DNA of 30,186 bases from positions 1-30,186 of IMG/VR virus record IMGVR_UViG_3300028772_000056, one strand, 5' to 3'. Made by a program: the position numbers and the translations under genes. The stretch comes from a virus. The first letter of the stretch is position 1. The number at the start of each line of letters is the position of its first letter. Below, piece by piece: positions 21,584 to 27,696 of the stretch. The notes beneath the pieces were generated by a model, which was not told the DNA's origin, ran no database searches, and worked only from the letters and a program-made list of their open reading frames with translations.

Positions 21584-21848
21584 AAAAATTGTAGTTGATG
21601 ATAAAGAATATGAATGGCAATATAGAAAGATTTGTAATCTTTCATATGTTAGTTTATTTGAAGTTTATTATGACTACAATAAGAAAAAAGAGTCGGAAAT
21701 AAGAAAGAAAAAATTTATAAAAGATTTTGAATTAATTACTATTTCTGCAATTACTCCAATTCAAGTTAGAGAATTGATATTAAAAGGTACTTTACTATCA
21801 AATCAAACAGTTAGAAAATTAAAATTAAAATGCATAGAGATTTCATAA
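21567..21848 (+). CDS. Conserved small phage protein (IVVDDKEYEW, ITPIQVRELI)
   Basis: The 93-residue product starts MKKYFRKIVVDDKEYEWQYR and ends SAITPIQVRELILKG followed by a basic tail. IVVx(G/D)xEYxW near the start and ITPxxVxxxI near the end are the two hallmarks of a small family frequent in large phages, with no known function. It overlaps both neighbours by 17 and 19 bases. Confidence 0.7.
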   Translation: MKKYFRKIVVDDKEYEWQYRKICNLSYVSLFEVYYDYNKKKESEIRKKKFIKDFELITISAITPIQVRELILKGTLLSNQTVRKLKLKCIEIS

Positions 21849-22144
21849 CATTAGAAAGCTTGAATCTCACAGAGAATGATTTCAAATTCAAATTATTAAA
21901 AATTCATGATTATGAAGAATCATTTATAGGTTATAAGGTAGTGACTGTTTCAGTTAATGATTGTGAATTTTCATTTTCGTTTCACTCTACTATTGAACTT
22001 ATTCAAGATGTTCATTGTCATGGTTTTTATTTTTTTGATATTGTTGAGAATATAATAAAAACTGAATCTATTTTTAATTTTATTAATGATGTAAAAATAT
22101 CCAGGAGATCAAAATTAAAAAAATTGAATGATATTCATGATTGA
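21830..22144 (+). CDS. Unrecognised protein (104 residues)
   Basis: The product begins MHRDFITLESLNLTENDF and has a beta-rich middle (GYKVVTVSVNDCEFSFSFHS) before LIQDVHCHGFYFFDIVENII. It ends [13 protein letters not shown], one of the recurrent basic endings of this run. The start overlaps the previous gene by 19 bases. His and Cys residues in the middle (VHCHG) could bind metal, but the evidence is thin. Confidence 0.65.
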   Translation: MHRDFITLESLNLTENDFKFKLLKIHDYEESFIGYKVVTVSVNDCEFSFSFHSTIELIQDVHCHGFYFFDIVENIIKTESIFNFINDVKISRRSKLKKLNDIHD

Positions 22145-22418
22145 AGGAGATTATATTATAGCCATAAAAACTATAAGAGGTCAGTGCAAAATAGATAGAA
22201 GATATAAAATATTAGGCATTGATAAAAAAGGTTCAGATATTAGTTTTTTCACCGATTCTAAACTTATACTTGAAAATGACTATTATTATATTATTCATAA
22301 TAATAATTTTTCAATATCAAGCTCTGAAAATTTTAAATATGATTATGAATACAATAGAAAAATTAAATTAAAAAAATTAAAAAAATATGAAAATAGATAT
22401 AATAAACAAATCAAATAA
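22137..22418 (+). CDS. Small protein, SH3-like start and basic end
   Basis: Two starts are possible, ATG 22128 and ATG 22137; I choose the second ([20 protein letters not shown]), which overlaps less with the previous gene. [20 protein letters not shown] resembles the beginning of small barrel proteins of T4-like phages and the 75-residue gene at 15871. It ends [16 protein letters not shown]. The dUTPase start lies inside its last 32 bases. Confidence 0.62.
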   Translation: MIEGDYIIAIKTIRGQCKIDRRYKILGIDKKGSDISFFTDSKLILENDYYYIIHNNNFSISSSENFKYDYEYNRKIKLKKLKKYENRYNKQIK

Positions 22419-22824
22419 CGAATTACCAAAATACGAGTCAATATTAGCTGCAGGAATGGATTTAAGAGCATTTATAGAAAATGATATAGTATTAGAATCA
22501 CTGGAAAGAAAAATGATACCAACAGGCTTATTTATTAAATTACCTGAAGGATATGAAGCACAAATCAGGCCAAGAAGCGGATTGGCTATTAAATTTGGTA
22601 TTACTGTCATTAACACTCCTGGTACAATTGATGCTGACTACATTGGAGAAATTTGCATTTTGATTGTCAATTTATCAAAAGATAATTTTACAATATCAAA
22701 TGGAGATAGAATTGCTCAAATGGTTATTGGTAAATTTGAAAAATGTGATGAATGGAATGAAGTTAATGTATTAGAAAAAACAGTACGTGGAGAAGGTGGA
22801 TTCTCATCTACAGGATTAAAATAA
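22387..22824 (+). CDS. dut: dUTPase
   Basis: The trimeric enzyme splits dUTP to dUMP and pyrophosphate, keeping uracil out of DNA. All five motifs are present in the 145-residue protein: AAGMDLRA (21-28), RPRSGLA (61-67), [14 protein letters not shown] (76-89), GDRIAQMV (106-113) and [10 protein letters not shown] (134-143). The catalytic Asp is in motif III (Asp84 region) and the aromatic lid residue Phe139 is in motif V. It starts within the preceding gene. Length and motifs are those of a normal active enzyme. Confidence 0.96.
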   Translation: MKIDIINKSNNELPKYESILAAGMDLRAFIENDIVLESLERKMIPTGLFIKLPEGYEAQIRPRSGLAIKFGITVINTPGTIDADYIGEICILIVNLSKDNFTISNGDRIAQMVIGKFEKCDEWNEVNVLEKTVRGEGGFSSTGLK

Positions 22825-22828
22825 AATT

Positions 22829-23026
22829 ATGACAGAAAGAAAACAAATATTATCAGAATTACAAGATGTAATTTATAATAGCGAAGATTTGATAGATGGA
22901 GAATATAATAGTGAAGATGAAAAATTTAGTGATTTAACTGAAATTAATAATTCATATAATAAATTATTAATCGATATGAATAAAATAGTTGATTTGATTG
23001 ATATAGAATTGAGAAAAAATGAATAA
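22829..23026 (+). CDS. Small acidic protein (65 residues)
   Basis: It begins MTERKQILSELQDVIYNSED and seems to be two acidic helices, with YNSED(L/E) occurring twice (residues 16-20 and 26-30). It starts four bases after the dUTPase stop and overlaps the next gene by eight bases. A small acidic early protein could bind a host factor, but nothing specific shows this. Confidence 0.65.
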   Translation: MTERKQILSELQDVIYNSEDLIDGEYNSEDEKFSDLTEINNSYNKLLIDMNKIVDLIDIELRKNE

Positions 23027-23432
23027 TTTATATAAATATACAGCAAAAAATAAATCAGAAATAAAATTCATAGAAAGAATATTTTGTATATATTTTAAGG
23101 ATTATACTACTATATATTATTCTACTACTGATAAGATTTCACGTAAATTAAAAATATTATCAATTGATAATATAAAATTGTATAACAGAATTAACAAAAT
23201 TATTAATTCATCTTCAATATCAAATATTGAAGATGTTTTATGTTTACAATTAAGTTCAGAAATATCTTCAGGTATAGATAAATGTATATTTAGTGAATTA
23301 ATGAAAATGTTCAATCCTAGAAAACATCTCACAAAAAAACTAAGAAAATTCACATTCACACCTCATAAAATTAAAACTATTTATAATAATAGAAAATATA
23401 AAAAGCAAAAAAAGCCATCAATTAAAAATTGA
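23019..23432 (+). CDS. Unrecognised basic protein (137 residues)
   Basis: The product begins MNNLYKYTAKNKSEIKFIER and has Ile/Tyr-rich helices in the middle. The last 45 residues are strongly basic with FNPRKHLTKKLRKFTF and YNNRKYKKQKKP, suggesting nucleic-acid or membrane-surface contact. It is the last gene of the long plus-strand run, and its stop codon lies within the terminator. Confidence 0.65.
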   Translation: MNNLYKYTAKNKSEIKFIERIFCIYFKDYTTIYYSTTDKISRKLKILSIDNIKLYNRINKIINSSSISNIEDVLCLQLSSEISSGIDKCIFSELMKMFNPRKHLTKKLRKFTFTPHKIKTIYNNRKYKKQKKPSIKN

Positions 23433-23442
23433 TGGCTTTTTT
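23408..23442. terminator. Bidirectional terminator
   Basis: A 16-bp stem (core AAAAGCCATCAATT with AATTGATGGCTTTT) has a three-base loop and T/A runs on both sides. It ends the early run and lies 28 bases past the stop of the convergent membrane-protein gene. Confidence 0.85.
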
Positions 23443-23470
23443 ATTCTCAGCTATTGAATTTTATTATTTT

Positions 23471-23980
23471 TTATAAAGGTTGATCACCTTTTAAATCTAT
23501 ATTAGATTCATTGGTTTTTCTGTTGTGTTCAATAGTTTTATAAATAGCTGAATTTTCATCACTTACTCTTTTATCAAAACCATTAAATCTTAAATCCATT
23601 GTATTGTAAATAGATTTATTTTCACTGTCTATTTTATTTTCAAATTTATTAAATCTTGAATCTATTGTTCTATAAACATCATCATTCAATTTTTCAATAT
23701 TTTTGTTTAATTCATCTACATTTATTGAAATTTGATGATAAATTTCATTTAAATTCTCTCCTGTAGATTTTTCCATATTAGTAATATTGTGATATAAATC
23801 ACTAGTTTCAGTATCTATTCTAGTATACAATTGATTTGCACTATTATTCATACTTTCTTCTACTCCTACTACTTTCTTTTTCAATTTTATTACCTTGAAA
23901 AATGCAATCACACCCATTACAATCGCTGCAAAAACTATAACCGACATTATTCCTAAAATAAATGCTATTGTTGTACTCAT
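23471..23980 (-). CDS. Membrane-anchored coiled-coil protein, possible inner-membrane spanin
   Basis: The 169-residue product has a single N-terminal membrane segment (IAFILGIMSVIVFAAIVMGV and AFF, residues 5-29) followed by Lys-rich IKLKKKV and a long coiled coil. Two 22-residue units, VYRTIDSRFNKFENK... and IYNTMDLRFNGFDKR..., plus a third start IYKTIE lie near the end. An N-terminal anchor with an external coiled coil is the plan of inner-membrane spanins (Rz type). The gene for a very small lipoprotein lies just upstream on the same strand, which fits. It could instead be a generic membrane tether. Confidence 0.75.
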   Translation of the reverse strand: MSTTIAFILGIMSVIVFAAIVMGVIAFFKVIKLKKKVVGVEESMNNSANQLYTRIDTETSDLYHNITNMEKSTGENLNEIYHQISINVDELNKNIEKLNDDVYRTIDSRFNKFENKIDSENKSIYNTMDLRFNGFDKRVSDENSAIYKTIEHNRKTNESNIDLKGDQPL

Positions 23981-24062
23981 ATATATATTTTTCTCCTATA
24001 TATTCAATAACTGAGTTATTTTAATATAGAAGAAAAATTAGTGTAAGTTTATATAAATAAAA

Positions 24063-24089
24063 AAAATCTGTATTAAAAATACAGATTTT
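24063..24089 (-). terminator. Terminator after the lipoprotein gene
   Basis: AAAATCTGTATT and AATACAGATTTT form a 12-bp stem with a three-base loop, followed on the minus strand by a T run. It lies 27 bases past the stop of the lipoprotein gene. Confidence 0.85.
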
Positions 24090-24115
24090 ATTTTTTACAA
24101 GCTAATTACAGTTTG

Positions 24116-24277
24116 TTACTTTACTACTGTAGTATCAACTGCTACCGAATCAACACTAACTGTATCTACAGCTGTAATTGAATCATTACCAGTAGAAGTA
24201 GAGGTTGCACTTTTTGGTGTGCAAGAAGCAAATGTCAATGCAGAAATAACTGCAATCAATAAAATTACTTTTTTCAT
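24116..24277 (-). CDS. Small lipoprotein (53 residues), possible outer-membrane spanin
   Basis: The gene runs from ATG 24277 to TAA 24116. It encodes MKKVILLIAVISALTFASC, a classic lipoprotein signal with Cys19 as the predicted lipidated residue (FASC), and a 35-residue mature part rich in Ser, Thr, Val and Asp (TAVDTVSVDSVAVDTTVVK). Lipid anchoring with a tiny mature domain fits an Rz1-like outer-membrane spanin, or a lipoprotein that blocks superinfection. The leader is A-rich with repeated AATA. It precedes the membrane coiled-coil gene, with a terminator between them. Confidence 0.8.
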   Translation of the reverse strand: MKKVILLIAVISALTFASCTPKSATSTSTGNDSITAVDTVSVDSVAVDTTVVK

Positions 24278-24278
24278 C

Positions 24279-24323
24279 TTTATTTATTTATTTATTTATT
24301 GTAATCATAATTATTTATGATTG
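24279..24323. repeat. TTTA-repeat leader and small hairpin after tRNA-Met
   Basis: 24279-24300 consists of five TTTA units, giving an (AATA)n leader in front of the lipoprotein ATG on the minus strand. 24303-24322 contains AATCATAA and TTATGATT around TTAT, an eight-base stem directly past the 3' end of tRNA-Met. The stem may help end or process the tRNA transcript. Confidence 0.5.
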
Positions 24324-24397
24324 TGCTCCCTGGAGGAATTGAACCTTCGACCTCAACATTATGAGTGTTTTGCTCTAACCAACTGAGCTAAGGGAGC
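24324..24397 (-). tRNA. tRNA with CAT anticodon (Met, or Ile if lysidine-modified)
   Basis: The cloverleaf reads GCTCCCT (acceptor), TA, GCTC...GAGC (D arm), anticodon loop CTCATAA, T-loop TTCAATT, AGGGAGC and discriminator A. The seven acceptor pairs are perfect. The first pair of the anticodon stem (A-G) and one T-stem pair (A-C) are mismatched. CCA is not encoded, as usual in Bacteroidota. The first base pair is G-C, so it is not an initiator type. Confidence 0.88.
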
Positions 24398-24418
24398 GAT
24401 TAATTTTATTCTATTTTG

Positions 24419-24491
24419 CTCTCCCTCTTGGGTTTGAACCAAGGACACTTGCATTAACAGTGCAATGCTCTACCGACTGAGCTAAGGAAGA
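24419..24491 (-). tRNA. tRNA-Asn (GTT anticodon)
   Basis: Acceptor TCTTCCT pairs with AGGGAGA (one G-U pair); the D arm is GCTC...GAGC; anticodon stem TTGCA/TGCAA encloses CTGTTAA; T stem CTTGG/CCAAG encloses TTCAAAC. The discriminator is G and CCA is not encoded. Asn codons AAT are very frequent in the genes of this window, so the tRNA may support translation. It lies 21 bases upstream of tRNA-Met in the same transcript. Confidence 0.93.
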
Positions 24492-24543
24492 ATATAATTT
24501 GATTGTTATATGTTTAAAAACATGTTTTGTTTATTATTGAGTA

Positions 24544-24574
24544 CAAAGATAGTATTTATATTTGATATATCAAA
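24544..24574 (-). promoter_or_regulatory. Bacteroidota-type promoter for the tRNA genes
   Basis: On the minus strand TTTG (24574-24571), exactly 19 bases, then TATCTTTG (24551-24544) match the primary sigma consensus of Bacteroidota, TTTG-N19-TAnnTTTG. It lies about 50 bases before tRNA-Asn. The -33 box overlaps the stop region of the GIY-YIG gene. Confidence 0.8.
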
Positions 24575-24893
24575 ACATTTTTGAAATAAAATGATTATTT
24601 TTTAAATTATCAAAATTATTTTCTAATTTATCACATAAATCAATGAAATTGGTGATATCATTTAGTGATAATGAGAACCATTCACCAGTTAATCTACAGT
24701 GTGAGTATAAATTGTGCAGACTCTTTTCTAATCTTTGATTGTACTTAGTTTTATAGCTACACAATTCCTTTATTATATAAGGATTTCCTGTTTGTAATGA
24801 ACTTATCCTTTTTTTAATTGAATTTTTTGTGTAACCAATTTTGTAAATTGTACCATCATCATTAGATGATTCTAATAAATAAATATATCCCAT
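24570..24893 (-). CDS. GIY-YIG-superfamily protein (T5orf172/Mug113-like)
   Basis: The 107-residue protein starts MGYIYLLESSNDDGTIYKIG (the GIY and YIG equivalents are Y3-I-Y5 and Y17-KIG), with Arg29 in IKKRISSLQTGNP, Glu56 in RLEKSLHNLY and TGEWFSL near the end. That order is typical of the T5orf172-type GIY-YIG nuclease fold. These proteins are single-domain nucleases or DNA-binding modules in phages. It sits next to the tRNA genes, a usual place for mobile endonucleases. Catalytic Tyr, Arg and Glu appear to be present. Confidence 0.85.
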   Translation of the reverse strand: MGYIYLLESSNDDGTIYKIGYTKNSIKKRISSLQTGNPYIIKELCSYKTKYNQRLEKSLHNLYSHCRLTGEWFSLSLNDITNFIDLCDKLENNFDNLKNNHFISKMF

Positions 24894-24925
24894 GATGTTA
24901 TATATATATCATTTATAAGGTTCTA

Positions 24926-25204
24926 TTAATGAAAATCATTAAATTTTTTGACGTGATGTATAGATTTTTCAGGAAATTTAGGATCAACAATAACTTCTCC
25001 TCCTAATCTCATTTTTGCATTATACTCATCTGTCTTGCTTGGAGTTTCAATTATTATATCACCAGGTATTTGATTTAATTTACCTACTTTTGGCATATCA
25101 GAAACTTCTAATTCAGTTTCATCTATATTAATTTTAACGAAGCTATCTTCTAAATCTCCTACTGATTCAACAGTAAATGTATCAAAATTTTTTGTTCTTT
25201 TCAT
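24926..25204 (-). CDS. MKRTKNFDTFTVES-tagged protein, possible packaged protein
   Basis: The 92-residue product starts MKRTKNFDTFTVESVGD. TVE followed by Ser is a possible protease cut. The body is beta-rich (FVKINIDETELEVSDM, GDIIIETPSK, GGEVIVDPKF), and the end, HHVKKFNDFH, repeats the start-like KKFNDF. It is the last gene of the tagged cluster. I do not recognise the domain. Confidence 0.72.
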   Translation of the reverse strand: MKRTKNFDTFTVESVGDLEDSFVKINIDETELEVSDMPKVGKLNQIPGDIIIETPSKTDEYNAKMRLGGEVIVDPKFPEKSIHHVKKFNDFH

Positions 25205-25218
25205 TTTATTATTTGTTT

Positions 25219-25602
25219 TTATAAATTGTATTTGTGTGATGAACTACCTAATTTAGAAATATTAAAAGATGTTTCTGATTTTTCATTTTCTTTCCATTTA
25301 TTATTAAGATATTTATATATTTTCTTATTTAATAAATAAGAGCAATCCACATTTATTTCATTAATTTTAATTTTGTAACCAGGAATACCAAAAAACATAT
25401 CATCTCTGACTTCAACTGTACGGTCATCTAATTTATATCCAATAAATCCTTCATCTTTAAATGGGCTTCCAAATAAATTTTTTGAATCATAATTATCTTT
25501 AATTTCATTAAAAATACTTTTTATTTCTTCGTCAAAATCTGAAGTAAATATACCGCCTACCATGGTATCTTTAAAAGATTCAAACTTTTTTAATTTTTCC
25601 AT
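25219..25602 (-). CDS. MEKLKKFESF-tagged protein, possible packaged protein
   Basis: The product has 127 residues, starts MEKLKKFESFKDTMVGGIF and ends HKYNL, a variant of the KFN(I/L) ending. The first eight residues equal those of the 90-residue gene at 7201. Residues 20-100 are alpha/beta (FDEEIKSIFNEIKDNYDSK, FIGYKLDDRTVEVRDDMF). It starts three bases past the upstream gene. No function is recognised. Confidence 0.72.
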   Translation of the reverse strand: MEKLKKFESFKDTMVGGIFTSDFDEEIKSIFNEIKDNYDSKNLFGSPFKDEGFIGYKLDDRTVEVRDDMFFGIPGYKIKINEINVDCSYLLNKKIYKYLNNKWKENEKSETSFNISKLGSSSHKYNL

Positions 25603-25605
25603 TTG

Positions 25606-25920
25606 TTATTTGTTTTTATCTTCTTTTTCTACTTCTTTTTTACCATTTTTTAATTCTTCTGCATATTCTTCATCTATTTCTTTCAATAATGATTGAAATT
25701 CGCCGATATGGGTTTTTTCCTCTCTGGCTACATCTAGTAAAACATCTTTGATTTTTCTATCGTTAGCTTCGTCAGCCATTTGTTCGTATAAATTGATAGT
25801 ATCTAACTCAGCTAAAATTGCTGCTCTTAGAATCTGTTTATCTGATGATGTATTTTTTGAACCTGGTATAGATGACAATGTTTCATTTAAAAAATCGTCA
25901 AACCTTAAAGTTTTTTTCAT
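25606..25920 (-). CDS. Capsid-tagged ferritin-like protein (EncFtn-like)
   Basis: The 104-residue product starts MKKTLRFDDFLNETLSS. LNE followed by Thr fits gp21 cleavage. Residues 30-85 are two helices with ILAELDTINLYEQMADEAND and LLDVAREEKTHIGEFQSLL. Encapsulated ferritin (EncFtn, for example from Rhodospirillum rubrum) uses Glu32, Tyr39, Glu62 and His65. Here Glu38, Tyr45, Glu68 and His71 keep the same spacings (7, 30 and 33). EncFtn works as a two-helix half-ferritin whose dimer oxidises iron in an encapsulin shell. The C-terminal 15 residues are Lys/Glu-rich. Iron binding is inferred; a rubrerythrin-like fold is the alternative. Confidence 0.78.
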   Translation of the reverse strand: MKKTLRFDDFLNETLSSIPGSKNTSSDKQILRAAILAELDTINLYEQMADEANDRKIKDVLLDVAREEKTHIGEFQSLLKEIDEEYAEELKNGKKEVEKEDKNK

Positions 25921-25922
25921 TT

Positions 25923-26273
25923 TTATTTATCTTTTTTGTCTTTCTTATCGTCTTTATCTTTTTTATCTTTCTTTTCTTCTTTTTTATCATCTTTCTTATC
26001 GTCTTTATCATCGTCTTCTTTACCTTCTTCTTGTCCGCATTCACTTACAATTTTATAGTAATTATCCATTGATAATTTACCTTCTTTTTTTGAAATTTTA
26101 AGTGCAATTTCAGTTGCTTTATGCAAATCCATATCAGTTTTAGCATCTTCTTTTGCAAATTCTAGCATACGAATAAACAATGGTACATCCATTGTAATTG
26201 TATCAACAACATCTTCATTGTCATGATGTTTCTCAGTTATGAAATCATCAAAATTTAACGTTTTTTTATCCAT
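25923..26273 (-). CDS. MDKKTLNFDDFITEKHH-tagged protein with Lys/Asp tail
   Basis: The 116-residue product begins MDKKTLNFDDFITEKHHDNE; ITE is a possible cleavage site. Residues 24-75 (ITMDVPLFIRMLEFAKEDA, DMDLHKATEIALKISKKEG, LSMDNYYKIV) form a helical domain that I recall from conserved proteins of other large T4-like phages without known function. Residues 78-116 are a low-complexity Lys/Asp tail that could interact with packaged DNA. It starts nine bases past the preceding gene. Confidence 0.75.
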   Translation of the reverse strand: MDKKTLNFDDFITEKHHDNEDVVDTITMDVPLFIRMLEFAKEDAKTDMDLHKATEIALKISKKEGKLSMDNYYKIVSECGQEEGKEDDDKDDKKDDKKEEKKDKKDKDDKKDKKDK

Positions 26274-26282
26274 TGGGTTTAA

Positions 26283-26906
26283 TTATTTTTTTGAGAATGA
26301 TTCAAAATTTTTCATTCTTGATATATTAAATTTTATACTTTCTTTTTTTGGTTGAATAGGCTGTGAAACTTCTGATTGAGAACTATGAACTTTAACTTTA
26401 TCAGTTGTTTTAGGCTGATCTTGTGTATTAGGCTGAGCTTGCGCTGTTGCTACTTGTCGTGTGTTCTGTGCTAGATCTTCTTGTTTTTTTACTTGATATT
26501 CATCACCAGTATATTCTATTACATTTTTTGAAATTTCAACATCAATAAAATTTCCACCTCTTATTTCTCCTCCTTCTATTTTTCCTTTGAAAAAATTTCC
26601 TTTGTATATAATTCCTGATTTAAAAATTCCATTTCTCCATACTCCATTGTACCAAACACCATTTTGCCAATTTCCATATCTCCATTCTCCATCTCTCCAT
26701 ACACCAAAATACCAATCACCGTTGTACCAAATGCCAGCATTCCAAACTAATGTATCTTGAAAAATTTCAAGTCTAGCATTTTTTATTTCTGCATTAACCA
26801 TCCAATTAAATTTATTATCAATTAGAATCTCGTCAATTTTCCACTGTTCAGTGAAAATTTCACCATTAAACTTCAATTCAGAATACCTAAGCTCTTTACT
26901 TACCAT
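26283..26906 (-). CDS. Protein with WxNGxW pentapeptide solenoid and terminal tag remnant
   Basis: Residues 52-115 of this 207-residue protein are about thirteen five-residue units of the type (W/F/I)xxGx: VWNAGIWYNGDWYFGVW, then YGNWQNGVWYNGVWRNG, IFKSGIIYKGNFFKG. This suggests a tight beta-solenoid like MORN or pentapeptide proteins. Residues 130-190 are Gln/Thr/Pro-rich and unfolded. The end reads KFNISRMKNFESFSKK, which is the KFNI ending and MKNFESF start of the neighbouring gene family joined in one frame. A surface or head-interior fibre role is possible but not established. Confidence 0.75.
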   Translation of the reverse strand: MVSKELRYSELKFNGEIFTEQWKIDEILIDNKFNWMVNAEIKNARLEIFQDTLVWNAGIWYNGDWYFGVWRDGEWRYGNWQNGVWYNGVWRNGIFKSGIIYKGNFFKGKIEGGEIRGGNFIDVEISKNVIEYTGDEYQVKKQEDLAQNTRQVATAQAQPNTQDQPKTTDKVKVHSSQSEVSQPIQPKKESIKFNISRMKNFESFSKK

Positions 26907-26941
26907 TTTTTAATATTTTTTCTATGTCGTATATATAAAAA

Positions 26942-27376
26942 TTATATATTGAATTTATCAGAATCAACAAAAAACTTAAACTCTGGTATTGTTTCTAATT
27001 GATTTTTATAATTTATTACAAATCTAGCTTTCCAATATTCCATATTTTCTTTTTTGAAATCTTCACGAATTTTATTGTATAGTTTTTCACAAGTATCTTT
27101 ATGATTATTATAAAACTCAACTGGTGTCATAAAATTAATTTTATTCAATTCTTCTATTGTAATAGATAAACTATCGCCTACAGGATCAATAATATTTCCA
27201 TTTTTGTCAACATCAAAACATTCAAATTCTACATAAACCATAAAATTATCTTTGAAATCTATACGGTTACACAAAGCAATATACATATCAATATTTTCAT
27301 CTTCTGAATTAAAAAGACAAAACTTACCGACATAATCAGATTCATTATTATTCTCAAATTTTTTTATATATTTCAT
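26942..27376 (-). CDS. MKYIKKFENNNES-tagged protein, possible packaged protein
   Basis: The 144-residue product starts MKYIKKFENNNESDYVGKF and ends SDKFNI. The middle is beta-rich (GKFCLFNSEDENIDMYIALC and FMVYVEFECFDVDKNG), followed by a helical part with TCEKLYNKIREDFKKENM. The codon for Phe in KFNI is TTC here and TTT in its neighbours, and no gene start overlaps this end. It overlaps the upstream gene by four bases. Confidence 0.72.
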   Translation of the reverse strand: MKYIKKFENNNESDYVGKFCLFNSEDENIDMYIALCNRIDFKDNFMVYVEFECFDVDKNGNIIDPVGDSLSITIEELNKINFMTPVEFYNNHKDTCEKLYNKIREDFKKENMEYWKARFVINYKNQLETIPEFKFFVDSDKFNI

Positions 27377-27693
27377 AAATTAAATTTTTCTGTATTTTTT
27401 ATTATTTCATATTCTTCTAAACTCTGAGCAGTTGAAAAATTCTTAGAAACTTCTGAAGGATTGAAAAACAATTTGTGTTCATTATCATCAATAAATGATA
27501 TCATAAATGAACTTATATTTTTTATATCGTATAATTTACCAATTGTTAAGTCATATAAATCTTCTAATTCTCCTATGTGATTATCAATACACAACATTTT
27601 TTTAAGATTTCTATGTAATCTTCCATAAGGGTCACAATATATTTTTTCACGATTGTTATATACTCCTTCTTCAAACTTTTTTAAATATTTCAT
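27373..27693 (-). CDS. MKYLKKFEEG-tagged protein, possible packaged protein
   Basis: The 106-residue product starts MKYLKKFEEGVYNNREKI and ends NTEKFNL. It contains KMLCIDNHIGELEDLYDLTIG, cited by KMLCIDNHIGE and YDLTIGKLYDI, followed by the hydrophobic SSFMISFIDD. The stop overlaps the next start with the sequence AAATTTAATTTATGAAAT. The fold might be a small SH3-like barrel. No function is recognised. Confidence 0.72.
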   Translation of the reverse strand: MKYLKKFEEGVYNNREKIYCDPYGRLHRNLKKMLCIDNHIGELEDLYDLTIGKLYDIKNISSFMISFIDDNEHKLFFNPSEVSKNFSTAQSLEEYEIIKNTEKFNL

Positions 27694-27696
27694 TAA

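Noticed and set aside
25748-26101. Plus-strand hydrophobic frames that look like membrane proteins
   Set aside because: They are antisense to the ferritin-like gene and the Lys/Asp-rich tail; complement of AAG/GAT repeats gives Phe/Leu/Ile runs.
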